From Ornithomonoglobus_A sp045537455 (lineage in GTDB: Bacteria > Bacillota > Clostridia > UBA1381): DNA of 30,210 bases. Shown in pieces: positions 1 to 7,241 of the stretch (positions are counted from its first letter, which is position 1; every line of letters starts with the position of its first letter). The stretch is from NCBI GenBank assembly GCA_045537455.1, contig JAZSPM010000166.1, positions 1 to 30,210 on the forward strand, in the 5' to 3' direction. The translations under genes and the position numbers were made by a program. The notes beneath the pieces are model-generated. The model worked only from the letters and a program-made list of their open reading frames with translations. It was not told the DNA's origin and did no database searches.

Positions 1-1084
1 CTTCGCTTTTAGCCTTATTATCAGCAAGCTGTAAAAGCATAAGCTTTTTAAATAATTCAACTCCCGTTTTTGCAAGCATTCTTTTTACTGCCGCAGGGCT
101 TGGTTCTATTCTAACATCATGATTTTCAATAAGTACAAGTATATCTTTTATCGTATCATTGTCCACTCTGAGCCTATGCAGAATATCATCAGCCATACGT
201 TTCCCCTCTCGGTGATGACCGTAAAAATGTATGATGCCATTTGAATCTGTGCTTGATGTATAAGGCTTTCCTATATCGTGCAGAAGTGCCGCCCACCGAA
301 GAACCAAATCAGACGGTGTATTCTTAACTGTCTGCATTATATGCTCTCCAACGTCATATATGTGATATTTATTCCTTTGCGGTTCACCAAAGCATCTTGC
401 AAGCTGAGGTATAATATACTCAAGCAAGCCTGTTTTATGCATAACTCTGAAATAATCTGGATTATCTGAAAGCAGTATTTTATTCAGCTCACTTACTATT
501 CTCTCACTGCTTATTCTTTTTATCAAAACAGCATATTTTTTAATTGCATCAAATGTTGACTGCTCTATATTAAATCCCAAAACCGCACTAAATCTTACGG
601 CTCTTAGCATTCGCAGTGCATCCTCTTTAAATCTCTGCTCTGCATTGCCAACACATCTTATAATCCCCTGATTAATATCACGCTTACCACAAAAGAAATC
701 AATCAAGCCCACAGTATCGTTATATGACATGGCATTTATAGTAAAATCACGTCTCAGGCAATCATCATGAACATTTTTTACAAACGAGACTTTTTCAGGA
801 TGTCTGCCGTCACCGTACTTCCCGTCACGCCTGAAGGTTGTTACCTCATAGCCGATATGATTAACCACAACTGTAACAGTACCATGCTCTATACCCGTAT
901 CTATAGTACGTTTGAAAATACTTTTTACATCCTCCGGCAAGGCACTTGTTGATATATCATAGTCATTGGGAGTTATCCCCATTATGCAGTCACGCACTGC
1001 TCCTCCTGCAACGAACGCCAAAAAACCCGCTTCCTGAAGTCGGGCTATTATGTATTTTACGTTGTCAGGAAGTTCTAACCGCAT
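1..1084 (-). CDS. cca: CCA tRNA nucleotidyltransferase (partial, C-terminus beyond the left edge)
   Basis: Adds or repairs the 3'-CCA end of tRNAs in the cytoplasm from CTP and ATP without a nucleic-acid template. The reading frame is open to the left edge, so only the first 361 codons are present. Visible are the class II nucleotidyltransferase signature GGAVRD (residues 27-32), the metal-binding DYDIS just after it, and the RRDFTINAM motif. Further on comes a phosphohydrolase-type HD domain (LLHDIGKP), found in many clostridial and proteobacterial CCA enzymes. The ATG at 1084 is preceded by AGGGGG about 12 bases upstream. A perfect promoter lies just upstream and clpC is closed by a hairpin, so the gene is probably transcribed on its own. 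A poly(A) polymerase of the same superfamily is the alternative; the HD domain and motif set favour CCA addition. Confidence 0.93.
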   Translation of the reverse strand, partial: MRLELPDNVKYIIARLQEAGFLAFVAGGAVRDCIMGITPNDYDISTSALPEDVKSIFKRTIDTGIEHGTVTVVVNHIGYEVTTFRRDGKYGDGRHPEKVSFVKNVHDDCLRRDFTINAMSYNDTVGLIDFFCGKRDINQGIIRCVGNAEQRFKEDALRMLRAVRFSAVLGFNIEQSTFDAIKKYAVLIKRISSERIVSELNKILLSDNPDYFRVMHKTGLLEYIIPQLARCFGEPQRNKYHIYDVGEHIMQTVKNTPSDLVLRWAALLHDIGKPYTSSTDSNGIIHFYGHHREGKRMADDILHRLRVDNDTIKDILVLIENHDVRIEPSPAAVKRMLAKTGVELFKKLMLLQLADNKAKSE

Positions 1085-1118
1085 TTTTCCGTAACCCCCT
1101 AAAAAGTTCTCATAGTAT

Positions 1119-1147
1119 ATTATAAACTTTTTATATAGTTATGTCAA
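1119..1147 (-). promoter_or_regulatory. Sigma-A promoter of cca
   Basis: On the minus strand, -35 TTGACA (1142-1147) and -10 TATAAT (1119-1124) both match the consensus and are separated by 17 bases. They lie 35 bases upstream of the cca start codon. Confidence 0.85.
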
Positions 1148-1173
1148 GTCAATAGAAGATATTTTATTTTAAC

Positions 1174-1211
1174 ATTTTCAGGGGTGAAATCAAAATTCCA
1201 CCCCTGAAAAT
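1174..1211 (-). terminator. Hairpin after clpC, likely terminator of the ctsR operon
   Basis: A perfect 13-bp inverted repeat, arms 1174-1186 and 1199-1211 (core CAGGGGTG/CACCCCTG), starts two bases after the clpC stop codon. Three further pairs are possible inside the loop. The sequence after the stem on the minus strand is AT-rich (GTTAAAATAAAAT) but has no uninterrupted T run, so termination efficiency is uncertain. Confidence 0.7.
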
Positions 1212-1212
1212 A

Positions 1213-3651
1213 TTATTTCACAATTACAAACTTTCCGTCTGTGTAATCAACAGTAACCTTATCACCTTTTTGAATTTTACCGTCAATAATCTCCTCGCTC
1301 AGCAAATCCTCTACCTCGCTTTGAATTGCACGCCTTAACGGTCTTGCTCCGTATACAGGGTCAAATCCTACTTTTACAAGCTGAGTAAGCGCTGAATCCG
1401 TAAACTCAACATCAAGCTCATTTTCCTGCATTCTCTGCTTTAAATTACTAAGCATAAGACTTGCTATCTGCTTGATATTTTCTTCCGTCAGGCGGTCAAA
1501 TACAATTATTTCATCAATTCTGTTAAGGAATTCAGGCTTAAACGCACGTTTAACCTCCTCCATAACCTTATTCTTTATGCGTTCACCCTCGTCAAGTTTT
1601 TTATTATCCTCGTCCGAATTAAAACCAAGCTTTGAATGAATTTTTCCGACAATCTCTTTTGCACCGAGATTTGACGTCATGATAATAACCGTATTTTTAA
1701 AGTCGATTTTTCTTCCCTGTGCATCAGTTAAAATACCATCATCAAGAATCTGAAGCATAATATTAAATACATCGGGATGTGCTTTTTCAATTTCATCAAA
1801 AAGTATTACCGAATACGGATGTTTTCTTATTCTTTCTGTAAGCTGTCCGCCTTCTTCAAATCCAACATATCCCGGAGGCGAGCCGATAAATTTTGACACT
1901 GCGTGCTTTTCCATATATTCGGACATATCAACTCTTATAAGAGCATTTTCACTGCCGAACATCACATCAGCAAGAGTTTTTGAAAGCTCAGTTTTACCGA
2001 CTCCCGTAGGACCTAAGAACAGGAATGAACCTATAGGACGCTTAGGGTCTTTCAGACCTGCTCTTCCTCTCTTTATCGCTTTAGCTACTGCCGTAACAGC
2101 TTTATCCTGACCTATAACCCTGCCGTGCAGAAGTTCTTCAAGCTTTCTTAACTTTTCAGCCTCACCCTCCTTAAGGCTTGCGGCAGGAATATGAGTCCAG
2201 TCTGCAAGAATTTCAGCTATATCATCCTCAGTTATTACAAGCTCTGATGATGTACCTGTCCCCTTCCATTCCTGCTTACTCTTTTCAATCTGTTCTTTTA
2301 ATTCCTTTTCCTCATCACGAAGCCTTGCCGCCTTTTCAAAGTCCTGAGAAATTATTGCTTCTTCCTTTTCGCTGTGAACCTTTTCCAAGCGTGCATTGCT
2401 TTCCTGTAAATCCTGTGGCTCTGTCTGTGATGAAAGTCTTTTCTTTGATGAAGCTTCATCAACCAAATCTATTGCTTTATCCGGCAAAAATCTGTCGCTT
2501 ATATATCTTGCCGAAAGATTTGCTGCTGCTTTAAGGGCTTCATCTGTAATGCTGACACCGTGATGTGCTTCGTATTTATCTCTTATGCCCTTTAATATTT
2601 CAACCGTTTCCTCAACTGTAGGCTCTCCTACTGTTACAGGCTGAAAACGTCTTTCAAGTGCTGCGTCCTTTTCAATATACTTTTTATATTCTTTTAACGT
2701 AGTTGCACCTATAAGCTGCAGTTCTCCTCGTGCAAGAAACGGCTTTAGTATATTTGAGGCGTCAAGTGTTCCTTCTGCACCGCCTGCACCTACAATCGTA
2801 TGAAGCTCATCAATAAACAGTATAACTCTGTCGTCATTTATGACCTCATCAATAGCTTCCTTCATTCGCTCCTCAAATTCACCTCTGTATTTTGTTCCGG
2901 CTATCATAGAGGACAAATCAAGAGCCACTACACGTTTTTCCTTTAACGGTTCAGGAACAGCCCCCTGGACAATCCTTTGTGCCAAGCCTTCAACTACGGC
3001 AGTCTTGCCCACGCCCGGCTCGCCTATAAGACAAGGATTATTTTTTGTACGTCTTGACAAAATCTGAATTACTCTGTCAATCTCTTCACTTCTGCCAATA
3101 ACAGGGTCAAACTTATCATCCCTTGCCATTTGTGTCAGGTCTCTGCCGTACTTATTCACATTCGGCGTACTGTTATCTGCTGTGTTTTGTTTCTTTGATA
3201 CATCATTTCCACCCTTAGGTATGCTTCGCATCATCTCTGCATAAAGTGTTCCTATATCAGGCACAAGCATTTCAAGAATCTTTGCACCTACGCCGTCACC
3301 ATCACGAATTATCCCCATAAGTATATGCTCAGTTCCGATATAGCTGTGTCCTAAGTTTCTTGCTTCTTCCGCACTCATTTCGAGTATTCTTTTACTTCTT
3401 GGTGTAATTGGCAATTCTGTCCCTTGCGGAAGTGCATTTCCCGTACCTACATATCTTTCTATTTTTTCAATAATTTTTTCTGCTGTCACATTATGAGAAT
3501 TCAAAATCTCGTGTGCTATTCCGTTTTCTTCTTTAACAAGCCCAAGCAGAATATGCTCACTGCCGATATACGTATGTCCCATTTTAACAGCACTTTCATG
3601 TGCTTCGCTTAAAGCCATTCTTGCCCTTTCAGTAAAATTCGAAAACAACAT
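1213..3651 (-). CDS. clpC: ATP-dependent Clp protease ATP-binding subunit ClpC
   Basis: Hsp100 unfoldase that feeds proteins, including arginine-phosphorylated ones, into the ClpP protease. The frame could start at 3660 (815 residues), but the Shine-Dalgarno AGAAAGGA abuts that ATG and sits 9 bases before the ATG at 3651. I therefore choose 3651 (812 residues, MLFSNFTERA). Domains, in long-form numbering: two Clp_N repeats (1-145); AAA1 with Walker A GEPGVGKT (213-220) and Walker B LFIDE; the middle domain with a UVR-like helix pair (about 437-463), where the McsA/MecA-type adaptor contact occurs; AAA2 with Walker A GPTGVGKT (550-557). An LGF tripeptide sits where the ClpP-docking loop is expected. 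It is the last gene of the ctsR operon and should be under CtsR control. Confidence 0.97.
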   Translation of the reverse strand: MLFSNFTERARMALSEAHESAVKMGHTYIGSEHILLGLVKEENGIAHEILNSHNVTAEKIIEKIERYVGTGNALPQGTELPITPRSKRILEMSAEEARNLGHSYIGTEHILMGIIRDGDGVGAKILEMLVPDIGTLYAEMMRSIPKGGNDVSKKQNTADNSTPNVNKYGRDLTQMARDDKFDPVIGRSEEIDRVIQILSRRTKNNPCLIGEPGVGKTAVVEGLAQRIVQGAVPEPLKEKRVVALDLSSMIAGTKYRGEFEERMKEAIDEVINDDRVILFIDELHTIVGAGGAEGTLDASNILKPFLARGELQLIGATTLKEYKKYIEKDAALERRFQPVTVGEPTVEETVEILKGIRDKYEAHHGVSITDEALKAAANLSARYISDRFLPDKAIDLVDEASSKKRLSSQTEPQDLQESNARLEKVHSEKEEAIISQDFEKAARLRDEEKELKEQIEKSKQEWKGTGTSSELVITEDDIAEILADWTHIPAASLKEGEAEKLRKLEELLHGRVIGQDKAVTAVAKAIKRGRAGLKDPKRPIGSFLFLGPTGVGKTELSKTLADVMFGSENALIRVDMSEYMEKHAVSKFIGSPPGYVGFEEGGQLTERIRKHPYSVILFDEIEKAHPDVFNIMLQILDDGILTDAQGRKIDFKNTVIIMTSNLGAKEIVGKIHSKLGFNSDEDNKKLDEGERIKNKVMEEVKRAFKPEFLNRIDEIIVFDRLTEENIKQIASLMLSNLKQRMQENELDVEFTDSALTQLVKVGFDPVYGARPLRRAIQSEVEDLLSEEIIDGKIQKGDKVTVDYTDGKFVIVK

Positions 3652-3672
3652 ATTTATCATTCCTTTCTGAAA

Positions 3673-4659
3673 CTAAATATTTTCATTAAGATATTTCGCT
3701 CTTTTTCTGTCTCTTTCCGCAGTATCATCACTGCCTATAAACGAAGGCGTTATATTAATCATACACTCAAGCGGCGATACAGCTCCTTTTGGGATTATTC
3801 CCATATTCTGACCTAAAATAACATCGCTTAGCAATTCTTTTGCTTCTGCACTCTCCATTGTGTATGCATATTTTAAAAGCCCGTAAGAACGCATAACCTT
3901 ATTTTTAAGATAATCTCCGTTCTTTTCTTCAAGAGCTTTTCTTGCACGCCTTTCAGCATCAGTTATCTGCTTTACTACATTATTTAATTTTTCTATTATT
4001 TCCTTTTCAGAAACACCCATCGTCACCTGATTTGAAACCTGATACAGACATCCGTAAGCCTTTGTACCTTCTCCATAAAGACCTCTTACAGTTATACCCA
4101 TATTAGATACAGTTGACAATATTCTTCCTATGTTATTCGTAACAGTCAGTGCCGGAAGATGAAGCATTAATGATGCTCTCAATCCCGTTCCTGCATTTGT
4201 AGGACACGCTGTCAGATAACCAAAATCCGAATCAAATGCATAGCTTACACTTTCCTCTATAACATCATCAACCCTTGAAGCCGTTTCATATGCTTCATAA
4301 AGCTTATCTCCACCCTCTATTATCTGCAATCGTATATGGTCTTCCTCCATGAGCATTATACTCATAGTTCTGTCCTTATTTATCATAACAGAACGACCTT
4401 TGCCATTAACCATCTGAGGACTTATAAGATGCTCTTCTCTCATTTTTTCCTTTTCCAAAACAGAAGCCTCATCAAGATTTATAAATTCAAAATCCTTAGA
4501 CAAAGTAGAATTTGAAGAAAGTATTGAGCCTTTAATTTGTTCAGTTACCTCCTTTGTATCCTTCAAAGCTGACGGAAACGGAATACCTTCTATGTTTCTT
4601 GCAAGACGTATTCTTGTTGATATAACTATGTCTGCATTATTATCTTTATACCAAATCAT
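3673..4659 (-). CDS. mcsB: Protein-arginine kinase McsB
   Basis: Phosphorylates arginine residues on CtsR and on misfolded proteins, marking them for ClpCP degradation. At 328 residues it is somewhat shorter than the roughly 360-residue Bacillus enzymes. It carries the phosphagen-kinase nucleotide site STRIRLARN (14-22) and the catalytic loop ACPTNAGTGLRASLMLHLPA with the conserved cysteine at 152. RDRKRA (316-321), close to the C-terminus, matches the RDXXRA phosphoarginine-sensing pocket described for bacterial McsB. The end of mcsA supplies the ribosome site (GGAGGG, 7 bases before the ATG), and only 3 bases separate the two genes, so translation is probably coupled. Confidence 0.96.
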   Translation of the reverse strand: MIWYKDNNADIVISTRIRLARNIEGIPFPSALKDTKEVTEQIKGSILSSNSTLSKDFEFINLDEASVLEKEKMREEHLISPQMVNGKGRSVMINKDRTMSIMLMEEDHIRLQIIEGGDKLYEAYETASRVDDVIEESVSYAFDSDFGYLTACPTNAGTGLRASLMLHLPALTVTNNIGRILSTVSNMGITVRGLYGEGTKAYGCLYQVSNQVTMGVSEKEIIEKLNNVVKQITDAERRARKALEEKNGDYLKNKVMRSYGLLKYAYTMESAEAKELLSDVILGQNMGIIPKGAVSPLECMINITPSFIGSDDTAERDRKRAKYLNENI

Positions 4660-4662
4660 TGC

Positions 4663-5022
4663 TTAGCCCTCCATTTCTCTTATTTTTTTATGAAGCTGTG
4701 CTGCCGTTTCATATTCTTCATTCTTTACAGCCTCACGAAGCTTTAGCTTTAATTCCTCAAGCTCACGCTTACGCTTTAGTTCCTCTCCTGATTTTGACGG
4801 AATTTTTCCGTTATGACGTGAATTTGAATGTATCTGTCTTAATGTCTCCTCCATAAACGGTCTGAAGGTATTATAACATTCTCCGCAGCCTAATTTACCT
4901 GTACGCTTAAAGTCATATAGAGTATGTCCACACACAGGACATCTTTTTTCCGTTTGTACAGGCACTCCGAAAACCCCGAAATCATTCCATATTTCATTAA
5001 ACAAATCATTAAATAAATCCAT
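4663..5022 (-). CDS. mcsA: McsA, activator of protein-arginine kinase (short form)
   Basis: Zinc-binding partner that activates McsB. This protein has 119 residues, with one pair of CXXC motifs (C28/C31 and C46/C49) and a C-terminal UVR helix pair (about 89-118). B. subtilis McsA is about 185 residues and has an additional N-terminal CXXC zinc module, which is missing here. The start is firm: AAAGGGAG precedes the ATG and only 20 bases separate it from ctsR, leaving no room for the missing module. Position between ctsR and mcsB confirms the identity. The gene should be autoregulated through CtsR with the rest of the operon. Confidence 0.92.
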   Translation of the reverse strand: MDLFNDLFNEIWNDFGVFGVPVQTEKRCPVCGHTLYDFKRTGKLGCGECYNTFRPFMEETLRQIHSNSRHNGKIPSKSGEELKRKRELEELKLKLREAVKNEEYETAAQLHKKIREMEG

Positions 5023-5042
5023 TTTTATCTCCCTTTCTGTTT

Positions 5043-5483
5043 TTATAAAGCTGTCAGCATATTTTTTAATATTGAAGCTCTCAAAATATCTTTATGCGGC
5101 TGTGATATTATCAACGAATTATCCGATATTGCATTTATCATAACTCTTGCCGTTTTTTCATCTGCAATTCCAATCTCTGTAAGCCTTATGATACAAGCTC
5201 TTGCATTCATAAAATCTATTGAATCACCTATATTGCATATTACCCCTCTTATTGGATTTTCTTTTTGAATACGGCGTATTCTTAAATATCCGCCTCCGCC
5301 CCTGCGGGATTCTACCGCATATCCTCTTTCAGGATTAAAGCGTGTTGATATAACATAATTAATCTGGGACGGAACACAGTTGAAAATCGCCGCAAGTTCA
5401 TTTCGTTTAAGCTCCACCCATTCATTTTCATCATCTCTCATAAGCTCTGTTATAAAAGCTTCTATTCTGTCACTTATACCCAT
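5043..5483 (-). CDS. ctsR: Transcriptional repressor CtsR of class III stress genes
   Basis: Winged-helix repressor that blocks clp-type stress operons until heat or McsB relieves it. At 146 residues it is near the usual 150-155. The N-terminal half is the DNA-binding part, with the signature glycine-rich wing RRGGGGYLRI (60-69), the loop whose glycines sense heat and whose arginines contact DNA. The C-terminal half is the dimerisation region. It is the first gene of ctsR-mcsA-mcsB-clpC. GAGGTG (5492-5497) serves as ribosome site, and the CtsR operator lies directly upstream of it, so the gene represses its own operon. Confidence 0.97.
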   Translation of the reverse strand: MGISDRIEAFITELMRDDENEWVELKRNELAAIFNCVPSQINYVISTRFNPERGYAVESRRGGGGYLRIRRIQKENPIRGVICNIGDSIDFMNARACIIRLTEIGIADEKTARVMINAISDNSLIISQPHKDILRASILKNMLTAL

Positions 5484-5497
5484 AAAGTATTCACCTC

Positions 5498-5521
5498 TTT
5501 TGACTTTGACTTTCTTTAACC
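5498..5521 (-). promoter_or_regulatory. CtsR operator
   Basis: On the minus strand the sequence reads GGTTAAA-GAA-AGTCAAA (5505-5521), two direct heptads with a 3-base spacer, fitting the CtsR consensus RGTCAAANNNRGTCAAA with one deviation. A third half-site-like GTCAAAA (5498-5504) follows without spacer. The site lies just downstream of the -10 box and directly abuts the ribosome site of ctsR, a good position to block initiation. Confidence 0.88.
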
Positions 5522-5532
5522 TTTCATTTATT

Positions 5533-5560
5533 ATTATAACCTATTTTTCCAATTTGTCAA
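5533..5560 (-). promoter_or_regulatory. Sigma-A promoter of the ctsR operon
   Basis: Minus-strand -35 TTGACA (5555-5560) and -10 TATAAT (5533-5538) are both perfect, with a 16-base spacer. The predicted start falls at or next to the CtsR operator. Confidence 0.88.
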
Positions 5561-5600
5561 TTAATAATCTGTATATTGTTTGTGAATAATTTATGAACAG

Positions 5601-5632
5601 AAAAACAGAGGCAGTAATTTTTTACCGCCTCT
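5601..5632 (-). terminator. Rho-independent terminator of sipL
   Basis: Arms 5607-5617 and 5622-5632 give an 11-bp stem in the minus-strand RNA (one G·U pair) with a 4-base loop. It is followed by G and five T (5601-5606). It begins six bases after the sipL stop codon. Confidence 0.88.
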
Positions 5633-5637
5633 ATCCT

Positions 5638-7170
5638 TTATCTTCCAGGAATAAGCAAACGCATACCCGTTTTTATATTATCGTCAGTCATTTCATTAAA
5701 TTCCCGTATCGTCTGACATGGCACTCCGTAGCGTTTTGCTACACTCCATAAACTGTCGCCGTTCTGAACAAAATAAATTACAATTTTACTTCCGTTTCTT
5801 ACTGAGCTTTCCTCACACTCAACATTTGTTATCATTTCAAACTCAATCTGTCTTGTTATATTTGCACTGATTGCAAGAATACATCTTATCTCAACCTCGC
5901 CTGCCGCATTCAGATTATATCCTGTATGCTTAACCTCTGCTTTAATCTTAGGAACTAATCCGTCACCCTCTGCATCACAGTCCATGCTGTAGCTAAATGG
6001 TATATTCTTTTTAATACTGTAAACAGGGTTTTCGTTACTGTCTGAAACATATAGAATACAAGCTTCAAGCTTACCCTCGCAAATCAGCTTATTCCTTTCA
6101 AAACCGACCTTTGTTATATATGGCTTTGTAACTACGTTATATACATTACTTACAGACGGTGCACTACTTGAAATCTCTACAATCTCACGTATTGTATTCT
6201 GAACGGAAGGTCTTGCCGCAACCTCTTCCAGACTTATCTTTTCTGAGCTTGCAGTAGTCTTTTTATACGGAACATAGCAATCCTCTATCATATCCACTTC
6301 AACACTCTGGGCTGCCTTTAGCTGTGCTGTAACAATTACAGATGCAAGCGCTTCACGCAAATCGCCGTCCGTATCTTCTTCTATTAACAATTCACCTTCT
6401 TCAATACTGTATTCTATTTCACATTCAGTATCCTCCGTCAGTCCTTCCATATCCCATACCTCAGCAAACGGAAGCTCGCCTTCAAAAAATTCTATTTTAC
6501 CGTCATTACCGGTATATAAAATACAAAGTCCAATACTTCCCTTTGCCATAATACGCCCGTTAATTACGGTATAGTCAACATCACGCATTATGTAATCGGC
6601 CTTCAGTACTTCGCCCACAGAGCTTTGCCCTGACGGAACAACAATTCTGTCCCTTACCCTGAACGAAAATTCATCAACACCGATACTGTTACGCAGAACA
6701 ATCGACTGACGTTTTATTTCCATATCTTCTTCGCAGTCAACCGCCGGTTCAATATCTATAGTACGAATAATTTCATAATCAATTTCGACTATGCTCTTTA
6801 TTTTAAGCTTACGGCTATTTGTAAGTGAAAATTCTGCACGTTCAACGCTGCTGTTTACTATTGCAAAATCCGTCGAGTCAATTTTTTTATTTGAAATGTT
6901 TTCTTCAAAATCAAATGAGGTCAGAATGCTTTTTATGCATTCAGTCTCTGAATCGGGAATATACAGAATTTTCAGGTCAACTCGTCCTTTTACACTGATA
7001 CTGCCTTCATTAATTTCTTTTTCAGTTATACACGAAACTGCATCAACCTGCAATATTTTTAAAATATCAGGCTTTGAATCAGGCACAATAATATCACCAT
7101 CTACCGTCTTTTGTACAGTTGAATTTACAACTACATCGTTTACTTTTATATTTTCCTTAATAAGTTCCAT
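5638..7170 (-). CDS. sipL: SipL-like DUF3794/LysM spore coat morphogenesis protein
   Basis: The protein is rich in beta strands, carries DUF3794-type repeats through most of its length, and ends in a LysM domain (about the last 45 residues, from YFVQNGDSLWSVAKRYGV to the C-terminus). This layout matches SipL of C. difficile, which binds the SpoIVA ATPase through LysM and encases the forespore with coat protein; the family has no Bacillus equivalent. The frame is open back to 7272, but I choose the ATG at 7170 (510 residues, MELIKENIKVND): AAAGGAAG lies upstream, and the longer version would translate through the rhaB terminator. No signal peptide is seen, as expected for a mother-cell cytosolic protein. 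Bounded by terminators on both sides, it is probably monocistronic. Other DUF3794/LysM paralogues exist in Clostridia, so the exact orthology is likely but unproven. Confidence 0.85.
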   Translation of the reverse strand: MELIKENIKVNDVVVNSTVQKTVDGDIIVPDSKPDILKILQVDAVSCITEKEINEGSISVKGRVDLKILYIPDSETECIKSILTSFDFEENISNKKIDSTDFAIVNSSVERAEFSLTNSRKLKIKSIVEIDYEIIRTIDIEPAVDCEEDMEIKRQSIVLRNSIGVDEFSFRVRDRIVVPSGQSSVGEVLKADYIMRDVDYTVINGRIMAKGSIGLCILYTGNDGKIEFFEGELPFAEVWDMEGLTEDTECEIEYSIEEGELLIEEDTDGDLREALASVIVTAQLKAAQSVEVDMIEDCYVPYKKTTASSEKISLEEVAARPSVQNTIREIVEISSSAPSVSNVYNVVTKPYITKVGFERNKLICEGKLEACILYVSDSNENPVYSIKKNIPFSYSMDCDAEGDGLVPKIKAEVKHTGYNLNAAGEVEIRCILAISANITRQIEFEMITNVECEESSVRNGSKIVIYFVQNGDSLWSVAKRYGVPCQTIREFNEMTDDNIKTGMRLLIPGR

Positions 7171-7190
7171 AACAGGCTTCTTCCTTTCAC

Positions 7191-7222
7191 AAAAAAATCT
7201 CATAGTAAATACTATGAGATTT
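7191..7222 (-). terminator. Rho-independent terminator of the rhamnulokinase gene
   Basis: A perfect 13-bp inverted repeat (7195-7207 and 7210-7222, AAATCTCATAGTA and its complement) is followed on the minus strand by seven T (7191-7197). The stem is AT-rich. It lies 20 bases after the rhaB stop and ends 20 bases before the sipL start codon. Confidence 0.82.
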
Positions 7223-7237
7223 CTTTTAAATATATGA
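7209..7237 (-). promoter_or_regulatory. Possible sigma-E-type promoter of sipL
   Basis: Minus-strand TCATATA (7231-7237), 14 bases, then CATAGTAT (7209-7216) resembles the mother-cell sigma-E pattern KMATATT-N14-CATACANT, with 1 and 2 mismatches. It overlaps the rhaB terminator and would start transcription about 30-40 bases before the sipL ATG. This is inference from spacing and weak consensus only. Confidence 0.33.
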
Positions 7238-7241
7238 TAAC

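Noticed and set aside
3652..3660. Earlier ATG (3660) as the clpC start
   Set aside because: The ribosome site touches this ATG, while the spacing to the ATG at 3651 is normal.
6791..7237. Plus-strand frame of 148 residues
   Set aside because: It is the antisense of sipL, has no ribosome site, and runs through the rhaB terminator.
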